Shown here piece by piece: positions 1 to 13,500 of a stretch of 64,000 nt of DNA; position 1 is the first letter of the stretch; every line of letters begins with the position of its first letter. The translations under genes were made by a program, and so were the position numbers. Under the pieces are notes generated by a model. That model saw only the letters and a program-made list of their open reading frames with translations. It was not told the DNA's origin and did no database searches. Source of the DNA: Euleptes europaea (taxonomy: Eukaryota; Chordata; Lepidosauria; Squamata; Sphaerodactylidae); the NCBI RefSeq assembly GCF_029931775.1, contig NC_079318.1:52648659-52712658 (forward strand). Reading direction: 5' to 3'.

Positions 1-662
1 CATAACAGTTCATCTTAGCAAATATTGCTTCCTGGAATATAAAACACAATTATGTAAAAAGATGACACATACCTTAATTAATTGCATTATACTCAAGCCA
101 AGAAAATCTGGGTAACAAAAGAAGTCAAAACAATCTTTGTTTGCAATAGTGACCAGATTCTTATCATGCTTCTCCAGTGTGGAATGCTGAACAGTACGGG
201 CTCTGCATGAAACCAGCAAAACCTTAAGAGACCTTTGATTATAAAAGCACCAAAACAGGCACTGGTAAAAATGTGAAGGATGGCATGAGAGATTTTATAT
301 AAATCTCTAGGTATTTAGATTCCAGCGCTACTGAAGCAACCTGCCAAAAGTGTAATGATGCGAAGGGCTGTCTGAAAGGAGATTATCAGGAACTCTTCTT
401 ATTCTTTGCTCTGTTCTGTAGAAACAAACTGTCCGTTTTGTGCAGGGAATAACATTATGCAAATCAGTGATATTTAAGTATATTTGATTCTTATGAAAAG
501 AATTTGCTCCATTTACATGCTTTGTCCTGAAGTCATTATCAACTATTTTTATTTTTGAAGTGCTGCTTTGGATAATCATAAAGCTGTAAAACACAACTTG
601 TCTCTGGAAACAGGAGTAGCTGTGGAAACTTCTAGGACAGACCTGATGGGCCAGCTGGTTAA

Positions 663-749
663 CAGTGCAATCCTAATACAGAGTTACACCCCTCTAAACT
701 TATTGATTTCACTGGACTTGGAAGGGGATAACCTCTTAGGACTGTACTG
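663..749. mobile_element. Small MITE with CAGTGCAATCCTAA-type inverted termini
   Basis: The left end is CAGTGCAATCCTAA and the right end, read in reverse complement, is CAGTACAGTCCTAA. The core contains the GTTACACCCCTCTAA segment also seen at 1934-2015, 5018-5104 and 7770-7846. At 87 bp it is non-coding. Confidence 0.65.
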
Positions 750-1465
750 CTAGGATCGCTGTTTTTCTCCCTGGCAAAGAAGAGTGTGCATTTGCTTCCC
801 CTGTGCAGCTTCCTCGTCTCCCAAATCTCATTTTTTTTCCAACTTGGAAGTAGATGACATTGGAGGAGATTAGAGCAGTTTAGGAATACAAAGATATAGA
901 TTCCTTGCCATCTTTAGGATCTTGGTACAGACACATTTGGCCATGATTAAATATCATGACCTTGCTTGATCACAGGTACTATTTATTAATTAATCCCTGG
1001 TTCCTCTTCAAATAAGGAACTAAAAACAAGTTATGGAATTTGCATAAGGAACCAACTTCATGGCATACCATTAATATACCAACGAGTGATGTCAGGTTAC
1101 TCCAATGTTACTTGGAGATCATTCACATATTCGTTATTTGTGCAAATATAAGCAGTCCCAACCCATCCTTAGCTCTTGAAGAATTGTGCCAACTGGCAGA
1201 TCACATGGCATTGGCTCATGGTAAATGTCTGTGACTACAACAAGATGTTTTCCAGAGCTGCCATGATCTTGGTATTGGTACCTGCCCTTTGCATGACTGG
1301 ATAATTCATACAAAATGTTTTCCTCCATAAACATTTACCTGGAGTAGCTGGATCTACTTGTGCACTAGACACAAAAGGTACCAGGAATGCCAGCCATTGG
1401 TGACATTGGTATGATAGGTAATTCTCATGCACTGAGAACAAGGTCACTTATTAGCAGCCATTCTC

Positions 1466-1800
1466 ACAGCACTGAAGATAAATAGTGACCCTATGAATCA
1501 ATGTCCTCCAAAACATCCTATCTTTAACAGCCTTGCTCAGGTCCTGCAAACTGAGGGCCATGGCTTCCTTTACAGAGTCAATCCATCTCTTGTTGGGTCT
1601 TCCTCTTTTCCTGCTGCATTCAACATTTCCTAGCATGTGTCTTTTCCAGTGACTCATCTTCTCATAATGTAACCAAAGTACGATAGCTTCAGTTTAGACA
1701 TTTTAGTTTCTAGGGTCAGTTCAGGCTTGATTTGATCTGTAACAAACTAATTTGTTTTTTTGGCAGTCCACGGTATCCATAACACTCTCCTCCAACACCA
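1466..1800 (-). mobile_element. BovB (RTE) LINE 3' fragment
   Basis: Reading on the minus strand gives RKRGRPNKRWIDSVKEAMAL then SLQDLSKAVKDRMFWRTLIH, the C-terminus of the BovB endonuclease-reverse transcriptase. The same segment recurs in the copy at 24667-25700. It is 5'-truncated and non-functional. Confidence 0.85.
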
Positions 1801-1933
1801 ATTTTTTGTTAAAAATCCTGTAGAAGGCTTATATGGGCGGAAACCATGCTTGCAAACTTTCAAAGAGATCTGGTTAGCTGATGTTATACTGATGGGTTTG
1901 TGGCCTGACAGGTAGTAAGTCTTAGGTTTTAGA

Positions 1934-2015
1934 CAGTACAGGACTAAACACAGTTACTCTTCTATGCCCACTGACTACAATGCTCTCAAAAGGGTGTGAC
2001 TCTAAGATTACATTG
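1934..2015. mobile_element. MITE copy, CAGTGCAATCCTAA family
   Basis: A diverged relative of 663-749 with left end CAGTACAGGACTAA, core CCCACTGACTACAATG and right end CTAAGATTACATTG. Confidence 0.5.
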
Positions 2016-3062
2016 TTAATTTCCTCGGTTGTAATCAAGGCTTCCTACTCAGGACGCGACTGTTCTCTTTGAATCAAAGCCCTGTCCTCAGAGGCATGCT
2101 GTGAAGGTCTATTCAAAAGCCTACAAATACATTTTTAGATGCTCATTAAGCTTTCCCTTGAGTTAAAAAAAACAACCCCAAAAATTTGTTGTCATTTTTT
2201 ATGGCAGATGCCTCACAGATGTCTAACTGCAATCTGTGTTTCAAATTGTTCTCTGCTTGTTTTATTAATACGACCGAGAATGGCCTTGCTTCACAATGAA
2301 ACACATAACCAACTCCCCCACCCTCTTTTCTTCACCTCGCTGGAGAGAAGGGAAATGGGCAGGAGACATCTGCCTTGTTCCTTTGATCTCCTGGCGGCTG
2401 CTGAGGTAAAGTGAGGCCAGGGGTGTTGTTTCCCAGAACACAAAATTTTCTGACTCTCCTTTCCCTCTCCTGCCCAGCAATAATGCCAGCTTAACCCATT
2501 TGTCAGTGATTCATTCAAAAAATGTACTCTTTTCTGCTTCTGCCTTTCCTAATTTCTTGACTACAGCATTGTAATGAGACCAGTTATCGCTGGAATTTGC
2601 CTCCTACTCCAACGTCATTCTAGTCCAAACAATTGTGATTACCTGGCAAGAATTTAGTAATAATTCCAGTGATGATATCAGCCAGCTTCTGGGTGCCAAA
2701 TAAGTGTCAGAAAATCCCTTACACACTAGAGTTTTCCCACAAGAGTATGTGCAAAACAAAAAACATCCCTCACACATAAAGTTAAATTAAAACTAACAGT
2801 TCTTCTAGAGATCTTGTTCATGGTTATACTTGTACAGCATCAATTGCTTGCTCTGTCAAGCAAAATAAATCAGGAAAGGCTGTAACTGAACGTAAGTTTA
2901 AAACTGGATAATTTTGTGTATTGAAAAATATTCAACAATTAGTTGTTCATTGCTTTCCCCAATATGCTCCAAGCAATATGCTCTGTTATATAAAACTCAC
3001 TCCCGGTTTTCACAGTAAAGCTCTGGAATAGTTCTGTTATCACAGACCCTCAATAAACTTTG

Positions 3063-3185
3063 TGTCTGACAAAAGGAGCTTTGACTCTTGAAAGCTTATA
3101 CCCTGAAAAATTTGTGGGTCTTTAAGCCGCTACTGGACTCGAATCTGTTCTACTCCAGACCAACACAGCTATCTTCTGAAGCTAT
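3063..3185 (+). repeat. Repeat with hammerhead-like signature, single decayed unit
   Basis: It contains TCTGACAAAAGGAGCTTTGA followed by CTCTTGAAAGCTTATACC, then TTTAAGCCGCTACTGGACTC and an end resembling GACCAACACAGCTA. This is the same layout as the better preserved units at 17611 and 49447: CTGA-core, short stem, GAAAGC, then the shared GTCTTTAAG..CTACTGGACTC block. Confidence 0.55.
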
Positions 3186-4386
3186 CTTCATGGAATACAT
3201 TCCGAGGTGCAATGCAGAGTTTAATTAAACTGCCCAGTAAATGTTTTCTTGGCTAGAAAAGGTCGAAAACATTGCATTTATTTTTGTCACTCAAAACAGC
3301 CTGCAGGTATGTGTGTGTGTGACTTCGTACATATTGTTATGAGCTACCCAGTTCTCTGAGGGTATTTCCCTTTGGAGGAGAGCACACTGGGGTGTTACAG
3401 CACTTTTATATTTGCTTTATTCACAAATATACAGGTACTGCATGGGTGAAGACAAAGAGGCACTCCTATAGGGCAGCAAATCTCCAGAGAAAAAGACTGG
3501 CCATCCCCCAGGTGCTTCAGTCAACTTATAGGCTTCTGGCTGCTTCTCCCTCTCTGGACTCTTTTGTTCTCATTCACTTTTCTTCTCACTTGCACCTGCT
3601 CCCTCCCCCAGCTTCAATGGGTACCTTGAAAAGAGCCATCTGAGAAACTTCTAACCATTAGCCTTCATTCACAGTCCTTAAGAAAGTCTTGTCATAGGAC
3701 CAAGCTCCAGTACCGTTGCGACAAGCCATTCACAATAATTGGACAGCAAGCCCACAACAATATGCAGACAGACACATGTGCAGATGATACCTACATGTGT
3801 CTCGGTTCAAGTAAGTAGGGTGTGGGTGGAGGTACTTGTGTGACACAGTGACAATTACACAGAGGCATTTACAACAGAGATGCAGCTCTTTTGCTCCAAC
3901 TTACTTGCAGGATCACAAAGCCAGTGTGGAAGAGAAATGAAAAAGCTGAGGTTAAACACAGAAAACCCAGGTTCAGCTGCGAAGAGAGGAGTTACCCCAC
4001 AGGGTTGTTGTCAAGGTAAAGCCCATGGATGCCTCACTGAGATGCATGAGAGGAGAGCAGGAAACACCCAGCAACAACTGACTAAACCATTAACTTGATC
4101 TCAAATTGTATTTTCATTAGGCTCTAGGTAGATCAATATACATAGACATTAAATAAGGAGCATGTAACAGTTGCAGGCCTTCTTAATTTAGAAAAAGCTA
4201 AATAATGCCAGACTGAACAGAAAATATTAAAACAATTCTGCATTTGGTTAAACTGTTCCACTGAAGAATCAAGACAGAAGGATTATTACTTGAAACTAGA
4301 TAACATGAAGTGATAACTCAGATCTACATCAGAGTCATTTCATAAGGATATTGTCTGCTTTTGATTGCAGCACTGTAGCACATCAG

Positions 4387-4530
4387 CTATTTCTGAAGAG
4401 AACTTTTCAGTTTCGGGAAGAGTTTCAGGGCATTCTGCGTTGTCATATCTATAACTTCTTCCACTGAAATTCCTTTAATTTTAGCAATGTATTCCGCAGC
4501 AATGAAGATATTTTTTGGTTCATTTCTCAT
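4387..4530 (-). CDS. TATDN3: TATDN3 terminal coding exon 10
   Basis: It encodes [20 protein letters not shown], then [18 protein letters not shown], then PKLKSSLQK and a TAG stop at 4387-4389. The initial ATG codon is internal to the protein, not a start. No canonical AATAAA or ATTAAA was seen on the minus strand in the next few hundred bases, so the 3' UTR end is not placed. Confidence 0.95.
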   Translation of the reverse strand: MRNEPKNIFIAAEYIAKIKGISVEEVIDMTTQNALKLFPKLKSSLQK

Positions 4531-7500
4531 CTGAAATATAAATGTAGGAGGATGAGTCTAACAATACCTGCCACTGACTGCACTGCTTGTTGGAATTAGT
4601 TGCCAATAGACTGGTTCCAATGGGGGTCATGCTTTAGGACTTATTACTTGCAGCCTTCTCCTATTCTTATGCCATGGTGACAAAATGGAACCTCCATATA
4701 CAGAGGCAGCAAACCCAGCTGAATATCAGCACTATGAGGCAGCATCAGGAAAGGCCTTGGCCTCCACGCCCTGTTTTATTTCATTTTTATTTAGTTAGTT
4801 AAAACATTTGTATACTCCCTTTTCACCCAACTTAGTGTCCCTAAAGTGGCTAACAACCAAAACAAAGTTTAAAATGCAGATAAAATATATAAAAGATGTA
4901 AAACAAATAAAATACATAAATACTGTTGTTTAGCCACTCCGTGAAACAGGTTCCTGGACTAGATCCAGCAGGGCTCTTCTTAGGCTCCTTCTGCATCTTT
5001 AAAGGGGGATGTTCTCACTTTCAATCCTAAGCAGAGTTTCACCTGCCTAAATCCACAGAACTCAATAGGCTCAGAAGGGTGTAATGCAGTTTAGAATTGC
5101 ACTGTGAATCCCAACAGGTTTCCCCCTTATCTCCTCTCTTGGGATCTAAATCCACCTGCTCCTCTATAGAGCCCTCTGCCTCCATAGTCAAGGACATTTC
5201 AGGTCCGCCTTCCTCCATCTGTGTGTTATCATTGCTGTTTGCCCACAAATCACTTCATACATGTTCGTTGTGCTGTGGGAGGACTGGGCAGCCAATCCAT
5301 GCAACTCACCAGGCTTCTTGAGCTTCTCCCTTTCCCTCCTCTACCAAGGGGCTTTCACTTTGGGAAACTGGCTCTAAGAACATAAGAAAAGCCCTGCTGG
5401 ATCAGACCAGGGCCCATCAAGTCCAGCAGTCTGCTCACACAGTGGCCAACCAGGTGCCTCTAGGAAGCCCCCAAACAAGACGACTGCAGCAGCACCATCC
5501 TGCCTGTGTTCCACAGCACCCAAGATAATAGGCATGTTCCTCTTATCCCAAGGAAGGTTGGCTGCATCAGCATGTCAGGTTGCTGCTTCTACAGTGAGGA
5601 TGACTCGTGAAGTGCTGAACATAACAGAGTTGACATGGTGTGGTGTGAATTGAACCTGCACTAACACCATTTGAGACCCAATGAAGATCATAGAATCATA
5701 GAGTTGGAAGGGACCACCAGGGCCATCAAGTCCAACCCCCTGCACAATGCAGGAAATTCACAACTACCTCCCCCCTCCACACCCCTAGTGACCAGAAGAT
5801 GGCCAAGATGCCCTCCCTCTCATCATCTGCCTAAGGTCACAGAATCAGCATTGCTGACAGATGGCCATGATAATGGCATGAGTGCATCAAACCTAGAGAT
5901 CAGGTTATACCTGGCTTAGAAGCGGCACTCAGTTGACCCGCCAGTGGCGGGTGTAGTCTGCACATCTCCCTTCTTTTCCCCTCAATGCCTCATATTTCTG
6001 CTGGTATCATCTGCCTTGCCACTGCATGTTAAAAGGATTCTTTATGGGTGATCTTGGTAAGGAAGTATTGCAGATGGCTCTTTACCTGTTTCTCAGGACC
6101 TAGTGCAGGAGAGTCTGTTTCTAAGCAAATGCATTCCAAAGGAAGCTGTTTCACAAGCTTCTGCTTCTTAAAGAAAATCAAGAAAAGCAATTAATGTTTA
6201 CATTCCCTGAGCAGATTGAGCAAAAACTGCAAAAAGCTGGGCTTTCAATAGACTGAAGCATTTCTTTTAACAAAAACTATATATGTTTATTCAAAATAAG
6301 TATATCCTGCATCGCTGTAAAATTGCTCAAAGTGGCTCAAAGCAAATAATTACAGCACGTATCAGTAAAACAGAAAAAGGACAGTATAAGAAGATGAAAC
6401 AGAATAAAACACACTTTTATATCCTACCAAAATCAGAAATCAACAATAAAACCAGAGCAAAAAAAAAAAAAAAAAGGCATATTGAATCTTTTACATTGGT
6501 TGGTATCCTACCACTCAACTCAGAAAAGTGCAAAACCTTCCACCAGACCATTAACTTGAAGAAAAGCTACTTAAGGCCTCAAACTTCTAAATCCTGGAAT
6601 AATCTTGCTCTCTCTTGATATATACAGAATTATTGCTGGGTTGTCAATTAGTTGTGAGATGCCAGAGATCAGATTTTTTTTTAAAAAAATGCAAGCACAC
6701 AGACCTGTATTGTCAATACCTGTGTGTTGTCAACTATGGATCAACTGTGAATCATGTGCCAGCATCTCCATATACTAGGATGGCACCATCCCTCCCTTGA
6801 ATCTCACCTGTTCACTCCTTATAATGGAAGGAGGAATGGAGAAAAAATATCCAGCCTTCACTCCTTCCATGGCCACCGAAGGCCTGCCATCGAACGCATG
6901 GAGCAACACTCTTTCGGCACCTATGGACAACCACAGGAGTCAGGGCAGGAGTCTGATGCTCATGAGAGTTGCCTGCTATGGTACATGTATCTAGATTTAC
7001 ATTCCTAGTTTAGTCAGTACTGAAGTTCCAGGTCATCTGTTATGATGTGGCCGGTCAACATTCCCAGTTGGGCCTATGCAAAAAAAAAAAAAAGCTTACA
7101 GAATACTAAAACTCATAGAATCATAGAGTTGGAAGGGGCTGTACAGGCTATCTAGTCCAACCCCCTGCTTAATGCAGGATCAGCCTAGAGCATCCTTGAC
7201 AAGTGCTTGTTGAGCCTCTGCTTATAGACTGCCTGTGAGGGGAAGCTCACCACCTCCTTAGGCAGCCGATTCGACTGCTGAACTGTAAAAACTATCCCCC
7301 CTAATATCCAGCCGGTACTTTTCCTCTTGCAATTTAAACCCATTATTGCGAGCCCTACCCTCTGCTGCCAACAGGAACAGCTCCCTGCCCTCCTCTAAGT
7401 GACGGCCCTTTGAATACTTAAAGAGAGCAATCAAACTGGAGTGTGTCAGGTGCACCAAACCCTACCCTATTGTCTGTGTAATCAAAAATAACTTTTGTCT

Positions 7501-10500
7501 TTACATTTGCTAAAAAGAAACTATATTCTAGCTATTCTTGTGAAACTTACAGTGAAGAACCCAGAAGTTTTTGTTTAGTTATGAACAGACTGAAGGAATG
7601 TTGGAAGGAAAGCAAGACATGCCACTGGAGCATTCTGCTAAAATGAGTCTTTCAGTGAGTTCAAGTTCCGCTACATTCTCAACCTAATGGACTGGATCCA
7701 ATGGAAAAGACAGCTGAAGGCGCTGGCAGAGACGATCTGTCCCCACCTTCCTCAGCCACTTGCCCTGAAAATCCTATGTGACTGTTACACCCTTCTAAGC
7801 CCACTGACTACAATGGACTTACAAGGATGCAGCTCTCTTTAGGACAGCGTAAGCATCAGGAAAGCCTTGCAAATATAATGCACTACAGCATGGACAACTG
7901 CAGCAATGAGGGGGAAATAAAAAAAATCACTCTCTTCTATAAGCAACTTGTATCAGTGCAGGAGGAGGACGGAGGCAAGTGTCCTATTTTGTTTGTTTGC
8001 AAGGCTCCCAAGACCCTTGAAGAAGAATAAGGCAGGGAAAAATCTGCCCTGCCTGCTCCTTCCATGACCTTTTCTACTGGATTCAACCCAATGTGCAAAG
8101 AAGGTGGTCAGAAGAAAACATTTTTTTCAGGCTTACTGCTCAAGAATACGCTTCTTACTTGTCATTTGCAAATTGCTAATCTTTAAGTAGATAGTTTGCT
8201 GAAAGCAAATGCATACAATTTTAATGTGTAACTTGAATGCTGATTTGTATATTCCTAGTCAAAAACATAAACTTGTGCCAGAAATGTGGGAAATGGCACA
8301 TGGTCTTCCTCCGCATTGTCCTCCTTTGAATCAAGCTGAAAAAGCATTCTATGATTATGAACCGTGGAGAGCCTCTGCCGGTATGCGCTTCCATAAGGAA
8401 GGAGCCCTGCGGCTGTGAGTCAGGCACCCTGAAAAAACCCTAGACCATAAGAATGTATCACTTTCCTGTCCAACAGACTCAGAGGAACTCACACACGCAT
8501 CTTCTACACAGATACATGGTGAACCATTACAACTTAGTACCAAACTGGACACATTCTAGGAGTTCCATGTTCAGCACTCCTGGTGTTTTTTAAACTTAAT
8601 TTTTATGTGCACGCTTGCCCAATTTGGATCAGGACCATGGTACAGAGAAAGATTAAGCCTCCTCCCAACACTGTTTTCCTAACCTGAAACAGCCCCAAAG
8701 AGTTGCTATTTGTTGCCAACAAATTTTGGCACAAAAATATTAAAAATATAAACCATTTTAAACCATAACATAAATGATACCTTGCTCCTTTAAGAGGTTA
8801 ATGGTCGGCCTTCCAGCTGAGCGGGAGTGGACATTTCTAGGTAAACAAAAAGAACAAAGACCTAGCAGCAGGAGACTTTGGCAGACCTGGGGTGGCTTTT
8901 CAGGGCTGGATAAACAAATTACATGGGTGGAGTTTCAGAATTTCTTATGCTTTTGAGCTTGATTCAGGATGGTCATTTTAACTTACTGTTATCCACCTCA
9001 AAACCTTCGCAACAAGACAAATTTGTATAAACAAACTTCATTTTTGACCATTCACTTAGCTGCATGGAACAGCAAAAGGTGAGGGGGAGAAAAATCTTTA
9101 TTTGTCATAGTGCCTGTAAAGATCGCAAAAACTCTGTACAAATGTTATGGGGAAATGCTGCTTATTGTGATCCAACAGCATTCCTTCAAAGAATAGAAAC
9201 AATTCAAACTTCTGAGAGGCCTAGTAAAGAGGGAAGTTTCTTTTTCTGAAACTCAGCAAGTTGTTGATAATTGCAGAGACTCAGATAAGAGAGGTTGGAA
9301 TCCACTTGCAGTTCACACCGCTGAGTGTAATCAGCTCCAAGGACGCCTGTGCTGGGAGAAAACATTCCATCTAACTAACGCCTGAGATCATCTAGTAGGA
9401 GAGAGGCCTTGCTAAGGGGGATGAACACGGCTGCAGAACCCCTGGCCACATTGGCAAATTCCTCTGAATCCGAGGTCACATGGTCAGCAACAATTCTGCT
9501 GGTCAAGTGACATCATTTACCATACATTTGATTGGCTAACCAAGGTCAGGCCAATGTGCGTCTATGAGCATATAGCTTAGATCCGTCATTCTAGTTTTGT
9601 CCTTGCTCCATGCTTCGTCCTGTGCTTTGGTCCAGGTGAATACCCTGTGCCTTGCGTCATGTCTTGCTGGTGGGTCTTGCTGACCAGAAACCTTATCTTG
9701 GACTTTGATTCCTGAAAGAACTCAGCCTTTCGGGTGACATCTTGATATTTGAAACAATGCTTATAAATGTCTAGTTAAATCTGTTAAAATTAGCTTTGTT
9801 ATTTTATCCTCACTGTTCACTGCTCTTTTATTCTTATCCTTGCACAGTTCTTATTCTTGCACAAAATGAATCATTTTAATTATATCATGTGGCATCTTTG
9901 AATTCAGGAGGCTTCAATCCAAATCCAGAACTTTGGCCTTTATTGGTTACAGCTATCAAATTAATTTTCTGAAACTCGCCTTGTAAGCATCCTACCTTGC
10001 GAGGGTGACTTGCTTGATCTTAGTCCCAGGAGGGTCAGAGGCGTGTCTCTGTCTCTGGCTGACTGGGTAGTGAAAGGGACTGGTGGCAGGCTACCAACTG
10101 GAGAGTCACACTTCAGCTTTTTGTAATCTGTTTAGTTTAACTGCCCGATCTCATGGGTGGTCTTGCATTAGACTATCACAACAGACTCTAATAAATAACA
10201 AAGGGTCAGAAACAAAAGAAGAGTCTTCGGACACCTTAAAGACTAACACATTCATTCTTGCATGAGCTTTTGTGGGCCTGGATCCCAACATCATTAGATG
10301 TATGATCTTCATCAGATGCATCTGACAAAACCCACGAGAGCTTATGCTAACAACGTGGGCCCATTTTTCATGGTTACTGGCCATGGTGAGTAAAGGGAAC
10401 CTCCACATTCAGAGACAGTAAGCATCTGAATACCAGTCTCAGGAGGAAACATCAGGGGAAGGCCTCTGTTTCTATTCCCCTCCAGAGTAAATGTCTGGCC

Positions 10501-13500
10501 ACTGTGTGAGACAGGATGCTGCACTAGATGGACCACTGGTCTGATCCAGCAGGGCTCTTCTTATATTCCCAGGTGCCATAGGCCTCTTCTTTTCTTTCTG
10601 CTGCAACATGTACTCAGGAATTTGGTGTTTTGCTTTTCTAAAAAGCCAAGCAAGAAGCACTCTGGAAATATCCACAAGTCTTACAAAGGCAGATGAAGTT
10701 GCTTTGCTAGCTGAATCTGTTTAATCAAGACTTGTCTCTGCTCTTCTTTCTGTTCATCAGTGCTGGCAAACCTGGGAGTGAAATCCAGACCAACCTGCAG
10801 CCAAAAATGGGGAGGGGGGAGAAATAGGTCACAATTTATTCGGTTATGTGACTAGAAACTATTTGGACCATCACTGGGGGACGGGGGGGAGAAGCAGGAT
10901 AAAGTGCTGGAATAAATAAACAAAATTAACTGGTTTCACATTATTTACAAATGGGGAATCCTGACTTGCTTCTTCCTCCAGGCATCAGGGGTGCCTGGAA
11001 TAACCTCAGAACTGAAACTGCTTTTCACCACATCTCACTAGCAGCAGGCAGTCCCATACCTTAGGTGAAGCAAATCCCTCTGTCTTCAGAAGCTTTCCAT
11101 CAGCCTAGATAGTGACTCCATTGAAGAACGAGCCATCTCAGTCAGTGTGAAGCTCCTTAAGCCACAAGAAGGCTTCAGAGTTTGCTTAGTGGGGTGGTAG
11201 GATACAGGTCAGCATCCCTATCCCTGTTTGTCTTCACGGTGCAGGGACACAGGCATGCTCCATCCCAGGGGCAGCTGACGCTCCTGTGCCACCCCTGACA
11301 GTAGGGCAGGCTGAATAGGCAGAGCTTCTACAGTCCACCTTGGAGCCAAGCAGCAGTGGCATAGCTGTGGGGGGGATGTGCCTTTTATCCTGTCATCTCA
11401 GCCCACCATAAAAGTGTCTGGAAACAGCATCACTCCCCAGACCAGCCTCACCACTGCTGCAATGTTAAGGTGAGCTCCAGCAGCAGGATGTGAAACTAGG
11501 ATGCCCGTTGTAGGATGAAACTTATTTTCAGTTCCATTTAATACAAACAAAAACAAACATTACAAAATAATACACCTTGCTTTGATTTTAAAAATTTAAC
11601 ATACAAACCATTACAACAAACAACATATCACACAGACATAACACCAAAACAATTCTAACATTATGGCATGCCAAAATCTACTTTACTAATAAAAGCATTT
11701 ATTTTCTTAATTATTCTGTACGTAAAATTATTACTAACTTTTCCAGTCAATCATATCATAATATTTGTGCTTTGTTCTTGCTTTACCACTATAACCTATG
11801 TATCCCTTTTGTAACTCCTGTCCACTTATCAACATTCAAATGCGTTATAGACAGCTTTTAATCTTTATCTAGGCAAAACATCTTTAAACCACAATGCCCA
11901 ACACAGCAGGATGAAACTTGAGTGGGAAGATGGGTGGTATGTTAGCCACTGGAAAGTTTTGGCGAGACTGTGTATATGTGTGGTCATATGATTATTATGA
12001 AATGTGAGGAGTTGACCCAAAAACCTAGGAAGTTAAGTGGGTGTGAATAAATGGCTGTTTTCTGTGCTTTCCCATCTTCACAGGGTTACCAACCAATGCC
12101 GGTTCAGCTAGTGTTGCAATGCAGGCTGGGATAGCAGCCAGGGTTTTCAACAGACTAACAAAGAAGGTGCTACCAAGATTGGTCAAGACAAGCAGAATCT
12201 GTGAGCAGGAGCCTGGTTGTACAATTTGAACTACAGATAAAATAAGCCATACTTGTGTTACGTGTGAACTGAGCCAGTAAACTGGGAAGCTTCAGCCAAC
12301 TGCAACTTTCTAGTGCCTCTGTGACTGACATAATGCCTTTTTTACTAAGCGATAGGGACCCCAAGGCTACATTGTCAGTGGCAATGTTTGTTTCAGTCCT
12401 TATATCCCTCCAACACTAGATATATGCTGCTCAAGATCAAATGATCAAGGAGCTTCTAAGGGATAAAAGGAAAGGAAAGGCAACTTTCTAGTAGGTTTAT
12501 TCAAAGAAAATGACATGCGAGCGCTCCTTTCATGCAACTATCTACACAAGGGTTGCACATTATTTCCTGCACTAAAATGCTTTTATGTGTTGGGAAAAAA
12601 ATTAACAGACCAAGCATTCCTAACTTCAAAAGGCAAGAACATTTTAAAAGTTTTTTTTTAAAGAAGAAACAAGATTCTCCTAACCTCTCCAATGGCCAAC
12701 AAGGAGTCCTTATTGAGTTCTATGAGTGGCAACGCTTCATCCAGATCCTGCAAGAGGAACTTGAGTGAGTGCAGGAGGAACATGGGTGCCTTATGTCACA
12801 TCTGGATATGTGTTTAAGGTCAGTTTGCCCCAATATAATATGAAATTGACCCAGTGCTGCCTTCTTTTGACATAACTTGCTGCTGACTTTGGGTCAGTAA
12901 AGGCTGGCTCTTTAACAAAAAAAAATAGAACCTGGATATTTGGAGTCACCGGTTCTGCACACCTTACAAGACTGTCACATGTGAACACAGTAGGTAGCGG
13001 CATACCTTTTAAGACTAACAAAGCAAACAGTGATGCAACCTGAAAAGATGAGTTATTCGATTTTGTAATACTATGAGACACAGTGATACACCACACCCTC
13101 CTTCTGAATGTCTCTCATTTTAAAAAAATCTCTTTTGTTCTGAAAGGCATATGGGAATATGTAAAAGGGATTTATTCTATCCACACCCTTTAAAGGAGGG
13201 CAAACTGCAAGGCAGCAGTAGAACTGGTTTCTGTTCAGAGTCAGTTAATCCCTTACTGAACAAGCTCATTTCTGTTTGGCACCATTTCTTTGTAGGAGCA
13301 ATGGATCTTTTTCGCTGTACTTTCCTTGCCTCACCAATCTACAGGCACCATTTCCCCCTCACCACCACAACAGGGCTTTTCCTTTAAATCAGAAAATGAC
13401 ATGTCACTTAAGCATCATAACATTATAACGATCTATTGCCATAATCTACTATTCCTCTAAATTCCCAACTTTCACTTTAAAGAAGGAAATCTCTTTTTGT

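Larger units (their letters stand above)
1..4386. other. Sequence downstream of TATDN3, no gene recognised
   Basis: Apart from the BovB fragment, two small MITEs and one repeat listed separately, no coding similarity was recognised on either strand. The open frames are short and lack family features. It includes the untranslated 3' end of TATDN3, whose boundary is not visible. Confidence 0.6.
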
